From: an uncultured Christensenella sp.
GTDB lineage: Bacteria > Bacillota > Clostridia > Christensenellales > Borkfalkiaceae
Reading direction: 5' to 3'
Length of the DNA: 64,000 nucleotides
NCBI GenBank assembly: GCA_910586035.1
Contig: CAJUHT010000001.1
Span: 30,806 to 94,805, forward strand
Shown here: piece after piece, positions 15,144 through 23,587 of the stretch
Layout: each line of letters begins with the position of its first letter
How positions within the stretch are numbered: the stretch's first letter is position 1
Translations under genes and position numbers: made by a program
Notes under the pieces: model-generated
What the model saw: the letters and a program-made list of their open reading frames with translations, nothing else
What the model was told of the DNA's origin: nothing
Database searches by the model: none

Positions 15144-16082
15144 ATGGCATTTTCGCATTTGCCCGTAATGCTCGAAGAGTGTTTAGAGGGCTTAAACGTA
15201 AAGAACGGAGGAATTTACTTCGACGGAACGCTTGGCGGCGCGGGACATTCATACGAGATATTGAAGCGTAGCGCGCCCGACGGTAGATTGATTGCAACCG
15301 ATTTGGATACCGACGCGATTACCGCGGCAACCGAAAGGCTTAAAGAATTTAAAGGTCGGTTCGAAATCTTCAATTGCAACTACAAAGATTACTCCTCGGC
15401 TTTCGAAAAGGCGGGCGTAGATAAAGTAGACGGCGTATTGCTCGACTTCGGCGTTTCGAGTTACCAGCTCGATTGCGAAGAGCGCGGTTTCTCCTATATG
15501 AAACCCAACGCTCCTTTGGATATGAGGATGGACAAGTCGTCCCCGTTTACCGCCGAAACGCTTTTAAACGAATTTTCCGAAAAGCGCATCGCCGAAATTT
15601 TGAGAGAGTACGGCGAAGAGAGGTTTGCCTGCCAGATAGCGGCAAATGTGGTAAAGGTAAGACAAAAGGAAAGGCTGACCTCCTGCGGTCAGTTTGTAAA
15701 TATAATAGAAAGCAGTATCCCCAAGAAGTTTCAGCAAAACGGACCTGCGGCAAGAAAGAGTTTTCAGGCGGTGAGAATAGCCGTAAACGAAGAGCTCGAC
15801 GGACTGTACGATTGCGTAACGGGGCTTACCCGAAGGTTGAAAAAGGGCGGAAGGATAGCAATATTAACCTTTCATTCGCTTGAAGACAGAATTGTAAAGA
15901 GAGCGTTTAAGGAAATGGAGATTGACTGCATATGCGACAAGAGTTTACCCGTCTGCGTGTGCGGTAAAAAGAGAGAGATAGAAATAATAACAAAAAAACC
16001 AACCGTGGCTACGCTGAATGAAGTTGCGCTGAATACCCGTTCTAAGTGCGCAAAGCTGAGGATAGCCGAAAGAATAATATAA
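15144..16082 (+). CDS. rsmH: 16S rRNA (cytosine-1402-N4)-methyltransferase
   Basis: SAM-dependent enzyme that methylates N4 of C1402 of 16S rRNA in the decoding centre. The 312-residue protein has the N-terminal HLPVMLEECLEGL, the SAM motif FDGTLGGAGHS, LLDFGVSSYQLD and the late NEELDGLYD and LTFHSLEDRIVK signatures. A Cys-containing segment near residue 275 (CICDKSLPVCVC) is present, as often in Clostridia. The start ATG is one base after the mraZ stop; a longer frame reaching back into mraZ is rejected. Confidence 0.97.
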   Translation: MAFSHLPVMLEECLEGLNVKNGGIYFDGTLGGAGHSYEILKRSAPDGRLIATDLDTDAITAATERLKEFKGRFEIFNCNYKDYSSAFEKAGVDKVDGVLLDFGVSSYQLDCEERGFSYMKPNAPLDMRMDKSSPFTAETLLNEFSEKRIAEILREYGEERFACQIAANVVKVRQKERLTSCGQFVNIIESSIPKKFQQNGPAARKSFQAVRIAVNEELDGLYDCVTGLTRRLKKGGRIAILTFHSLEDRIVKRAFKEMEIDCICDKSLPVCVCGKKREIEIITKKPTVATLNEVALNTRSKCAKLRIAERII

Positions 16083-16108
16083 TTGATAAGGCGACAAGGA
16101 GAAAGACA

Positions 16109-16777
16109 ATGGCAGTCGATACACCCGTTTTAGAAAGACCGACAACCAACGAAAGACTTAGGGAATGCGCGGTTCCCTCCCGCATCGATTTTATGGCGGA
16201 AGAGGAGCATAACGCCCGCATCAGAGATACATATAAAAGACTTATAAACCCCGATAACAAAATCGAGGACGTTTTCGGACGCGTGCAAGCCGAAGAAACC
16301 GTTGCCGTGCAGGAGAGCGTAGTTTCCGCTCCCGCGCGCCCTTACTACGTTGAAAACGCAAGGGCTGACGCGGCTATTTTCCGCGCGGACAGCGCCGTAA
16401 ACGCAAGAAGGGAAGAAGCCGTTGCGGCTCAGCCCGAAGTTGCGGCATTCGCGCCCGCCGAGGAGGAGAACGAGGATTCCCTTCCCACGCCTACGACTAT
16501 TCAGTACCAGACGCTCGGCAGGGCGGAAGAGAAGAAAGTTTCCGAAACTACCGATAAGAGAACGCATCTTTTCGGCAAGAGGGAAAAAATAATCGTTGCC
16601 GTTTTTGTCGCAGTGGTTGTGGCACTCTTAACGCTCGTTATAGTCAACTCCGCGGTAATCGCCAATCTCAATGCGGACATAACGCACGTGCAGGACAGTA
16701 TAACCACAGTGAGGGGCGCGCTTGCAGGCGTAAATTCTTCGGTTGAAGAAATAATTCATAACAGTATCAGTCATTAA
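16109..16777 (+). CDS. FtsL/DivIC-like division protein with long cytoplasmic tail
   Basis: Assigned by position (between rsmH and the division PBP) and topology rather than by sequence identity. The 222 residues comprise a long acidic, Ala/Glu-rich cytoplasmic N-terminal part (1-158), one membrane helix at about 160-181 (IIVAVFVAVVVALLTLVIV), and a short external part of about 40 residues with a heptad-like pattern (VIANLNADITHVQDSI), as in bitopic FtsL. Ordinary FtsL is about 100-120 residues, so the cytoplasmic part is unusually long and the external coil short. The start follows AAGGAG. Low sequence conservation is normal for FtsL. Confidence 0.65.
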   Translation: MAVDTPVLERPTTNERLRECAVPSRIDFMAEEEHNARIRDTYKRLINPDNKIEDVFGRVQAEETVAVQESVVSAPARPYYVENARADAAIFRADSAVNARREEAVAAQPEVAAFAPAEEENEDSLPTPTTIQYQTLGRAEEKKVSETTDKRTHLFGKREKIIVAVFVAVVVALLTLVIVNSAVIANLNADITHVQDSITTVRGALAGVNSSVEEIIHNSISH

Positions 16778-16828
16778 AATTACAATTGGATAATTTAATA
16801 TAATAAAACTCTATCGGAGAATAAGAAA

Positions 16829-18568
16829 ATAGATAAGAAAGGTTTTTCCGTAACTGTTTTACAAAAGAGGTTATTGTCAGCAATTTTGGCAATAGCCTTT
16901 ATTTTTTGCATTATTTTCGCCCGCTTCTTCTACATACAGGCGGTGTGGGGAAGCGAGCTTGTTTACCGAGCGGCGGACCAGTGGAACAGGGAAATTCCCG
17001 TAATCGCGGCGCGCGGGGAGATAACCGACAGGAACGGTCAGCTGATTGCGGGCAATAAAACTACTTACAGCATATTCGTGCGCCCCAACGCCGTAAAAAA
17101 CGCCGAGTACTGCGCCGCCGTAATAGCAAGCACGCTGGGCATAGACCCGACGCCCCTTCTCGAAAAACTTTCCAACGGCAAAGTTTCGGAAATAACCGTT
17201 GCAAGGCAGGTTGATAAACAGCTTGTCGAAAAGCTGACCGCGCACGATTTGGCGGGCGTGTACTATTCGCGCGACAATTCACGAACTTACGCCTATAACG
17301 ACGCGCTGTGTCAGGTGCTCGGCTTTACTGCAAGCGACGGCACTGGGCTTTCGGGCGTGGAAAAGTACTACGAAAATATCCTCTGCGGCGTAAACGGTGA
17401 AATTGCGTATACGACCGATATCGTGGGAGTTGAAACGGAAAATTCCAAAATCGTTTACCGCGAAGCGGTCGCGGGCGACGGCATACGGCTGACGATAGAT
17501 ATGGATATACAGCTTTCGGCGGAGCAAGCTATGCGTTCGGTTTATCAGTCGTCGGGGGCAAAGCGCGTTTCCTGCGTGGTTATCGACCCTTCCGACTTCG
17601 GCGTTCTCGCAATGGTCAATTATCCGTCTTACGACTTGAACGACGTGCCGAGAAACGACCCCGAAAAGTTGAACCAACTTTCGCGTAACAATCTTATTAG
17701 CGATATCTACGAGCCCGGCTCGACCTTTAAGGTGCTAACTTCCGCGGCTAATATCGAAGAGCATTTGCGCGGTAACTCCAATGCGTTTTCTTCTTCGTAC
17801 ATATTCAACGGAAGCCGCACAAGGACGGTGGACGGCACGAAAATCAAGTGTTGGTCCGACCATTCCAACGGCAAGCACTCCAACCAGACGCTTGCCGAAG
17901 CCCTGAACAACAGCTGTAACCCCTGCTTTACGGATATCGCGTTGGCTCTCGGCAAAGATAAGTTTTACGACTATCTGTCGGCTTTCGGCTTGGGCAACGT
18001 TACGGGCGTGGACTTTAACGGCGAGGCACTGGGTATGTTGGTGCCGCGCTCGCTTGTCAGGGACTGCGACCTTGCCAGAATAGGTTTCGGTCAAACGGTT
18101 GCGGTAAGCGGCTTACAGCTTGCCTGCGCAACTGCGGCGGCGGTAAACGGCGGCAATTACTACGTTCCGCACTTCTTAAAGAGCATAGTTTCTGCGGACG
18201 GAAAAACCGTGGAGGAGTATTCTCCCGTGTTAAAGCAAAAGCCCGTAAGCGAAAAGGCTTCGCGTATGCTTGCGGAAATGCTCGAAGGCGTCGTAAAAGA
18301 GGGCAGCGGTAAAAAGGCTTATATAGAGGGTTACAAAGTCGGCGGCAAGACGGGAACGGCGCAGAAATACGAGGACGGACACATAGCTTCGGGCAAATAC
18401 GTATCGTCGTTTGTCGGCTTTTTCCCTTCCAACGCACCCAAATACCTTGCGCTAATCGTAGTAGACGAGCCGCAGGGCACGTATTACGGAAGCGCGGTGG
18501 CGGCACCCGTTGCCAAAGAGATTTTTGAGGACATAATTAAAATAAAAAATATTCAGCCGTACGAGTGA
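16829..18568 (+). CDS. Division/sporulation transpeptidase (FtsI/SpoVD-type PBP), apparent AUA start
   Basis: Class B penicillin-binding protein that cross-links septal or spore-cortex peptidoglycan. One N-terminal membrane helix, a PBP-dimer domain (about 60-240) and a transpeptidase domain with STFK (S298, K301), SCN near residue 368 and KTGT (K507). At 579 residues it lacks the C-terminal PASTA domain of SpoVD. The frame is open upstream of the first NTG codon (TTG 16874), and residues encoded there (FSVTVLQKRLL) match the usual N-terminus of this family (SpoVD starts similarly with a VTVRKRLL segment). A GGAG at 16816-16819 precedes ATA at 16829 by 9 bases, so AUA is the best start. TTG 16874 would cut off the cytoplasmic tail. 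Confidence 0.9.
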   Translation: MDKKGFSVTVLQKRLLSAILAIAFIFCIIFARFFYIQAVWGSELVYRAADQWNREIPVIAARGEITDRNGQLIAGNKTTYSIFVRPNAVKNAEYCAAVIASTLGIDPTPLLEKLSNGKVSEITVARQVDKQLVEKLTAHDLAGVYYSRDNSRTYAYNDALCQVLGFTASDGTGLSGVEKYYENILCGVNGEIAYTTDIVGVETENSKIVYREAVAGDGIRLTIDMDIQLSAEQAMRSVYQSSGAKRVSCVVIDPSDFGVLAMVNYPSYDLNDVPRNDPEKLNQLSRNNLISDIYEPGSTFKVLTSAANIEEHLRGNSNAFSSSYIFNGSRTRTVDGTKIKCWSDHSNGKHSNQTLAEALNNSCNPCFTDIALALGKDKFYDYLSAFGLGNVTGVDFNGEALGMLVPRSLVRDCDLARIGFGQTVAVSGLQLACATAAAVNGGNYYVPHFLKSIVSADGKTVEEYSPVLKQKPVSEKASRMLAEMLEGVVKEGSGKKAYIEGYKVGGKTGTAQKYEDGHIASGKYVSSFVGFFPSNAPKYLALIVVDEPQGTYYGSAVAAPVAKEIFEDIIKIKNIQPYE

Positions 18569-18578
18569 GGTGGGTTAA

Positions 18579-20015
18579 ATGAAATTAAGTGAAATTTTAA
18601 AAGATTTACAGTGCGAACAAATTTGCGGTAACGCCGATACGGATGTGCGCGAGCTTTGCACCGACGCGGACGCCGTGTGCGAAGGCGATTTGTTTATATG
18701 CTATAAGGGGACGAAGTTCGATTCCCACGGAGCGGTTTCCAAGGCGGAAAAGAGCGGCGCGGCGGCAATTATATGCGAAAGGGAAATTGAAACGAGCTTG
18801 CCGTACGTAATTGTCGGCGACGGGCGCGCGGCTATGGCTGTGGTGGCGCGCACGTTTTACGGCTATGCCGACAAAAAACTTAAACTTGTAGCCGTTACGG
18901 GTACAAACGGCAAAACCACCACTACGCATATGCTTAAAAGCATTTTCGACAAAAACAATTCAAAAACGGGCATAATAGGCACGCTCGGCATAGCATACGG
19001 CGATATATTTATATCACCCGAATTGACTACGCCCGACCCGTTGTTTTTGCACAGCGTGTTTGCCGATATGGCGGAGAGCGGCGTTGAATATGTGTTTATG
19101 GAGGTTTCCGCGCACGCGCTTTACTTCGACAAAATTCACGGGCTTACGTTCGAGGCGGGCATTTTTACAAACTGCACGCAGGACCACCTCGACTTTTTCA
19201 AGGATATGCAGTCGTATGCGGAATGTAAGTGCAAGCTGTTTGAAAAGGGCAGGTGCAAAATCGCCGTGCTCAACTCCGACGACGCTATTTGCGCGGCGCT
19301 TGCCGCATCCTTGTCCGACTGCGTAAGTTTCGGCTTGGAAAATCCCGCCGACACATTTGCCGTCAACGTAACCGAGCGCATAGACGGCAGTTCGTTCGTA
19401 ATCAACCTGTCGGATGAAATTTACGAAATCAATATGCGGCTTCCCGCGCTTCACAACGTATACAACGCGCTTGCTGCGGCAACCTGCGCAAAGGCGCTCG
19501 GCGTGGAAATAGGCGTAATCGCCGACGGGCTGGAAGCTTTGGAAAGAGTGTCGGGGCGGTTGGAGCGCGCCGCGGAATACAACGGCGGGCAGGTGTTCGT
19601 AGACTTTGCCCACACACCCGACGGACTTGAAAAATCGTTGAAGGCTTTAAAAAAACTGTGTAAGGGCAATCTTTACTGCCTTTTCGGGTGCGGCGGCAAC
19701 AGGGATACGACAAAGCGCCCCTTAATGGGCGAAGTGGCGGCTGAAATTGCCGATTTCGTTATTATAACTTCCGACAATCCGCGCTATGAGGACCCTTACG
19801 AAATTATTTCCCAGATAGAAAACGGTGTTAAGCGGTGCGGTAAAAAGTACGTTGCCGTAACCGACAGGGAAGTGGCGATTGAATATGCGCTCAACCTCCT
19901 TGCGGAGGGCGACATTTTGCTCGTCGCGGGTAAAGGCGGGGAGAATTATCAGGAAATTATGGGTATAAAACACAGTTATAACGACAATACGGTAATAAAA
20001 AAACTTATAAGCTGA
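18579..20015 (+). CDS. murE: UDP-MurNAc-tripeptide synthetase (MurE)
   Basis: Cytoplasmic Mur ligase that adds the third amino acid to UDP-MurNAc-L-Ala-D-Glu. The ATP loop GTNGKTTTTH is near residue 109, the carbamylated-lysine region and the C-terminal ligase domain follow. The substrate motif is DNPR (TSDNPRYEDP, about residue 396), which marks meso-diaminopimelate rather than lysine as the added residue. The 478 residues are of normal length. It follows the PBP by 10 bases and is followed 5 bases later by mraY; murF, normally between them, is not there. Confidence 0.95.
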   Translation: MKLSEILKDLQCEQICGNADTDVRELCTDADAVCEGDLFICYKGTKFDSHGAVSKAEKSGAAAIICEREIETSLPYVIVGDGRAAMAVVARTFYGYADKKLKLVAVTGTNGKTTTTHMLKSIFDKNNSKTGIIGTLGIAYGDIFISPELTTPDPLFLHSVFADMAESGVEYVFMEVSAHALYFDKIHGLTFEAGIFTNCTQDHLDFFKDMQSYAECKCKLFEKGRCKIAVLNSDDAICAALAASLSDCVSFGLENPADTFAVNVTERIDGSSFVINLSDEIYEINMRLPALHNVYNALAAATCAKALGVEIGVIADGLEALERVSGRLERAAEYNGGQVFVDFAHTPDGLEKSLKALKKLCKGNLYCLFGCGGNRDTTKRPLMGEVAAEIADFVIITSDNPRYEDPYEIISQIENGVKRCGKKYVAVTDREVAIEYALNLLAEGDILLVAGKGGENYQEIMGIKHSYNDNTVIKKLIS

Positions 20016-20020
20016 GTTGT

Positions 20021-20965
20021 ATGAAAATTTATTTTACGGCGCTTTTATCGGCGTTTGCGCTAACGTTCGCGCTTACGGCGGCGCTTATGCCGCTGTTGCG
20101 GCGGCTGAAAGCGGGGCAATATATCCTCGGTTACGTTAAAGAGCATAAGAGTAAGAGCGGCACGCCCACTATGGGCGGGCTGGCTTTTATTACCGCGTTT
20201 ATAGCGGCGGCAATCATTTTTTACCGCTTCGGCGATAAAACGGTAAACCTTACGCTTATAACGGTGGCGGGCTTTATGCTCGTCGGTTTCCTCGACGATT
20301 TTTTAAAAATTTACCGCAAGGAAAACGAGGGGCTTAAACCCTATCAGAAGATTATTTTTCAGCTGGCGATAGCCGTAATAGCCGCCGTTTACTGTTACGT
20401 AAACGGCATAACAAAGCTCTACGTTCCTTTTGGCGGCGGTTTCAGCTTCGATATCTATTGGGGAATTATTCCCCTTGTTCTGTTTGTATTTCTTGCAAGC
20501 GTAAACTGCGTAAATCTTACTGACGGGCTCGACGGCTTGGCGGGAGGGACAAGCCTTGCCTATCTCGCCGTGTTCGGCGTAATTTTAGCGACGGGCGGAA
20601 ATTCTTCGGCGAACCTGTGCTTTATTGCGGTGGGTGCGTTGTCGGCGTTTTTGCTGTTCAACGTAAATAAGGCGGGTATATTTATGGGCGATACGGGCTC
20701 GCTTGCGCTCGGCGGGTTAATCGCCTGCGTAACGGTGTTTTCGGGCAATACGCTCTTTCTTCCCGTAATCGGAATTATGTTTGTAATTTCGGGCATATCC
20801 GTTATAGTGCAGGTAATATATTATAAACGTACAGGGCGCAGGGTGTTTTTAATGGCTCCGCTCCATCATCATTTTCAGATGAAGGGGTACACGGAATGCA
20901 AAATATCCTATGCGTACGCGCTGATTACGGCGCTAATCGGAATAATATGTTTGTTGTTTATGTGA
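20021..20965 (+). CDS. mraY: Phospho-MurNAc-pentapeptide translocase
   Basis: Integral membrane enzyme that moves phospho-MurNAc-pentapeptide to undecaprenyl phosphate, giving lipid I. The 314 residues show about ten membrane helices and the catalytic Asp motifs: GFLDDFLKIYRK near residue 92, NLTDGLDGLAGG near residue 166 and GDTGSLALGG near residue 225, plus the LHHHFQMKG loop. Start ATG with modest Shine-Dalgarno, 5 bases after murE. Confidence 0.97.
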   Translation: MKIYFTALLSAFALTFALTAALMPLLRRLKAGQYILGYVKEHKSKSGTPTMGGLAFITAFIAAAIIFYRFGDKTVNLTLITVAGFMLVGFLDDFLKIYRKENEGLKPYQKIIFQLAIAVIAAVYCYVNGITKLYVPFGGGFSFDIYWGIIPLVLFVFLASVNCVNLTDGLDGLAGGTSLAYLAVFGVILATGGNSSANLCFIAVGALSAFLLFNVNKAGIFMGDTGSLALGGLIACVTVFSGNTLFLPVIGIMFVISGISVIVQVIYYKRTGRRVFLMAPLHHHFQMKGYTECKISYAYALITALIGIICLLFM

Positions 20966-20971
20966 GGTAAA

Positions 20972-22324
20972 ATGTTTTTCGGTAATCAGAAGTTTTTGGT
21001 GGCAGGGCTGTCGCGTTCGGGCGAAGGGTGCGCAAATTTCCTTTTGAACAGGGGCGCGCAGGTTTACGTTTACGACGACGTGGTAACGGACAAGGTTGCG
21101 CAGGTTATCGGCGCGTTGCAGGCTAAGGGCGCGGTCGCCGTAAATTCGGAAAGCCTTAACGACGCCGTAGGCATTTGCGACGTGCTCGTTTTAAGCCCCG
21201 GTATACCAATCGACAATCCTTTGCCCGTCGCGTTCAGAAAACTCGGCAAGGCGATTATAGGCGAGGAGGAGTTGGCTGCCGGTTATCTTCGGGCTACGGC
21301 GATAGCCGTAACGGGCACAAACGGCAAGACTACCACCGTATCAATGCTTGAAAACGTGTTGGCGGCTTGCGGCAAAAAGGGCGTTCCCTGCGGCAACTAC
21401 GGCAACCCGTTAATCAACGAAGTGGAAAACCTCGGCTTCGACAGCTTCGCGCTTGTTGAAGTTTCGTCCTTTCAGCTGGAAACGCTGTTCAGTTTAAGAC
21501 CGCACGTAGCCGTAATAACCAACATAACGGAAGACCATTTAAACCGCCATTACAATATGGATAACTACGTCTTTTTGAAGAGCAAGCTTATCCGCAACCT
21601 GCGCGAGAGCGAGTACGCCGTACTCAACTACGACGACGAGAGGGTAAGGCAGCTTGCCAAGGTAACGCGCGGCAAAGTCGTTTGGATTTCGGCTCTTCAA
21701 CAGGTGGAGGGCGCGTACGTGGAGGGCGGCTCGGTATATTTCAACGGCGTAAAATATTTCGGCGTGGAAAATATGACGGTGGGCGGACTTCACAACATTT
21801 ATAACGCCTTGGCTTGCACGGCGGTTTCGGCTGTTTTGGGGCTGAATAAAGAAGCAAGCTCGGCGGCGATTTGCAAATTCAAGGGCGTTAAGCACAGAAT
21901 TCAGCTTGTCGGGGAAGTAAACGGCGTTACGTACATAAACGACAGTAAGGGAACAAACGTGGACGCAACGGTAAAGGCGGTGGACAGCGCAACCCGCCCC
22001 ACGGTTCTTCTTTTGGGCGGCAAAGATAAGGGATACGATTATACGCCGCTCTTCCAAAGACTGTTAAACGGCAAAGTGGTGCACGCGGTAATATACGGCG
22101 AAAACAGGTTTAAGATGATGGACTGTGCGTCCGCGGCGGGTTTTTTCTCCTTCTCGCTATGCGCCGATTTTTCTACCGCGGTACGTCTTGCGACTTTTAT
22201 CGCAAAGACGGGGCAGAGCGTGTTGCTCAGTCCCGCAAGCGCAAGTTTCGACGAGTTTGCGGGATATGAGGAGCGCGGCGACGCGTTTATCAAGCTTGTA
22301 GAAGGGTTGCGCAATGAAAATTAA
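20972..22324 (+). CDS. murD: UDP-MurNAc-L-alanine:D-glutamate ligase
   Basis: Adds D-glutamate to UDP-MurNAc-L-Ala. The N-terminal Rossmann-like domain (VAGLSRSGEG), the ATP loop GTNGKTTTV near residue 115, SSFQLE near residue 168, ITEDHLNRH near residue 188 and the C-terminal LLGGKDKGYDY are as in the family. The 450 residues are normal. It overlaps ftsW by 11 bases, indicating coupled translation. Confidence 0.96.
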   Translation: MFFGNQKFLVAGLSRSGEGCANFLLNRGAQVYVYDDVVTDKVAQVIGALQAKGAVAVNSESLNDAVGICDVLVLSPGIPIDNPLPVAFRKLGKAIIGEEELAAGYLRATAIAVTGTNGKTTTVSMLENVLAACGKKGVPCGNYGNPLINEVENLGFDSFALVEVSSFQLETLFSLRPHVAVITNITEDHLNRHYNMDNYVFLKSKLIRNLRESEYAVLNYDDERVRQLAKVTRGKVVWISALQQVEGAYVEGGSVYFNGVKYFGVENMTVGGLHNIYNALACTAVSAVLGLNKEASSAAICKFKGVKHRIQLVGEVNGVTYINDSKGTNVDATVKAVDSATRPTVLLLGGKDKGYDYTPLFQRLLNGKVVHAVIYGENRFKMMDCASAAGFFSFSLCADFSTAVRLATFIAKTGQSVLLSPASASFDEFAGYEERGDAFIKLVEGLRNEN

Positions 22325-23420
22325 AAAAACAGGCAAAGAAAAGAGAGCGGGAGATATCCCGCTTTTAATATGCGTTTTTTTAATGGTCGGCTTCGGTTGC
22401 CTTATGATTTATTCGGCAAGTTCGTACGTTGGTCAGGTACAGTACGGCGACAAGCTTTTCTTTGTAAAAAAACAGCTTATAGGCGTGGCGGTGGGCGCGC
22501 TCGCCTTTCTCGGCGTGCAGTTTATTCCATACCAAAAGCTTGCCAAATTAAAAATTGCGGCGGTGGTTGTCGCCGTAATCTTGCTTGCCCTCGTGTTTGT
22601 GCCGGGTATAGGCGTTACCAATTACGGCGCTACAAGGTGGATAGGTTTCGGCTCGTTTACCTTACAGCCTTCGGAAATAGCCAAATACGCGTTCGTCATA
22701 TTTGCCGCGGCGTACTTTTCCAAAAACTATTTAAAGGTTAAAACCTTTCTCGGCGTGTTGCCCGTTCTGCTTGTCGGCGTTATCTTCTGCCTGTTGATTA
22801 TTGCCGAGCCGAATATGTCAATCACAATGTGCGTGGGGCTGTTGATGCTGGCTATGATTTTTTTAAGCGGCACAAACTTAAAGACTTTCGCAATTGTTTT
22901 AGTGCCCTTTATTGTCGCCGTTCCCGTACTCATTATCCTAGAACCTTACAGATTGCAGAGGTTGAGCGCGTTTATCGACCCGTGGGCTTCGCCAAAGGGC
23001 GACGGCTATCAGCTTATACAGTCGCTGTACGCGCTCGGCAACGGCGGATTGTTCGGCGTAGGGCTCTTCAATTCCACGCAGAAATACAGGTTTCTGCCTT
23101 TTGCCGAAAGCGACTTTATAATGTCCGTTATGGGCGAGGAACTGGGCTTTTTCGGACTTGCAATATTCTTTTTAGCGAGCGGCTTTATTGTGTTCCGCGG
23201 GTTTAAAATAGCTTCACGCTGTAAGGACAGGTTCGGTTTTTTGCTTTCCGCGGGTATAACTTTGGTTTACGGCATACAGGTGGTAATCAACGCTCTGGTT
23301 GTAAGCGGCACTATTCCGCCGACAGGGTTGCCGCTTCCGCTGATTTCCAGCGGTAATACATCGCTTATTATAACGATGGCTTCTATGGGGGTGTTGTACT
23401 GCGTGTCCCGCACCAATTAA
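22314..23420 (+). CDS. ftsW: SEDS peptidoglycan glycosyltransferase FtsW
   Basis: Polytopic SEDS-family glycosyltransferase that polymerises lipid II at the septum with its cognate class B PBP, encoded four genes upstream. The 368 residues form about ten membrane helices with the family motifs RWIGFGSFTLQPSE near residue 105, the loop RLSAFIDPWASPKGDGYQ, ALGNGGLFGVG and GTIPPTGLPLPLISSG near the end. SpoVE is a possible paralogue name; sequence reading cannot separate them. Confidence 0.95.
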   Translation: MKIKKTGKEKRAGDIPLLICVFLMVGFGCLMIYSASSYVGQVQYGDKLFFVKKQLIGVAVGALAFLGVQFIPYQKLAKLKIAAVVVAVILLALVFVPGIGVTNYGATRWIGFGSFTLQPSEIAKYAFVIFAAAYFSKNYLKVKTFLGVLPVLLVGVIFCLLIIAEPNMSITMCVGLLMLAMIFLSGTNLKTFAIVLVPFIVAVPVLIILEPYRLQRLSAFIDPWASPKGDGYQLIQSLYALGNGGLFGVGLFNSTQKYRFLPFAESDFIMSVMGEELGFFGLAIFFLASGFIVFRGFKIASRCKDRFGFLLSAGITLVYGIQVVINALVVSGTIPPTGLPLPLISSGNTSLIITMASMGVLYCVSRTN

Positions 23421-23587
23421 CACGGCGGGGCGAAAATCCATATAATAAAGTAGAATAACTTGCGGGGGAAATTAAGTTTATAACGGCGGTTCCGCCGCAT
23501 TTATTCTTTACGGCGCGCGAATACGGACGGCGGCAACGTCCTTTCGTACTTGCGGGCTGCTTTATTATTTACATACAGGGAGTAGTT
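23421..23587 (+). other. ftsW-murA intergenic region with two hairpins
   Basis: This gap sits where murG would normally be. It contains CGGCGG-TT-CCGCCG (23484-23497) and a GGACG/CGTCC hairpin near 23525, neither followed by a T-run. I see no open frame of note and no known riboswitch. It may be an mRNA processing or leader region for murA. Confidence 0.4.

Noticed and set aside
23484..23497. Rho-independent terminator between ftsW and murA
   Set aside because: The G/C hairpin is not followed by a T-run.
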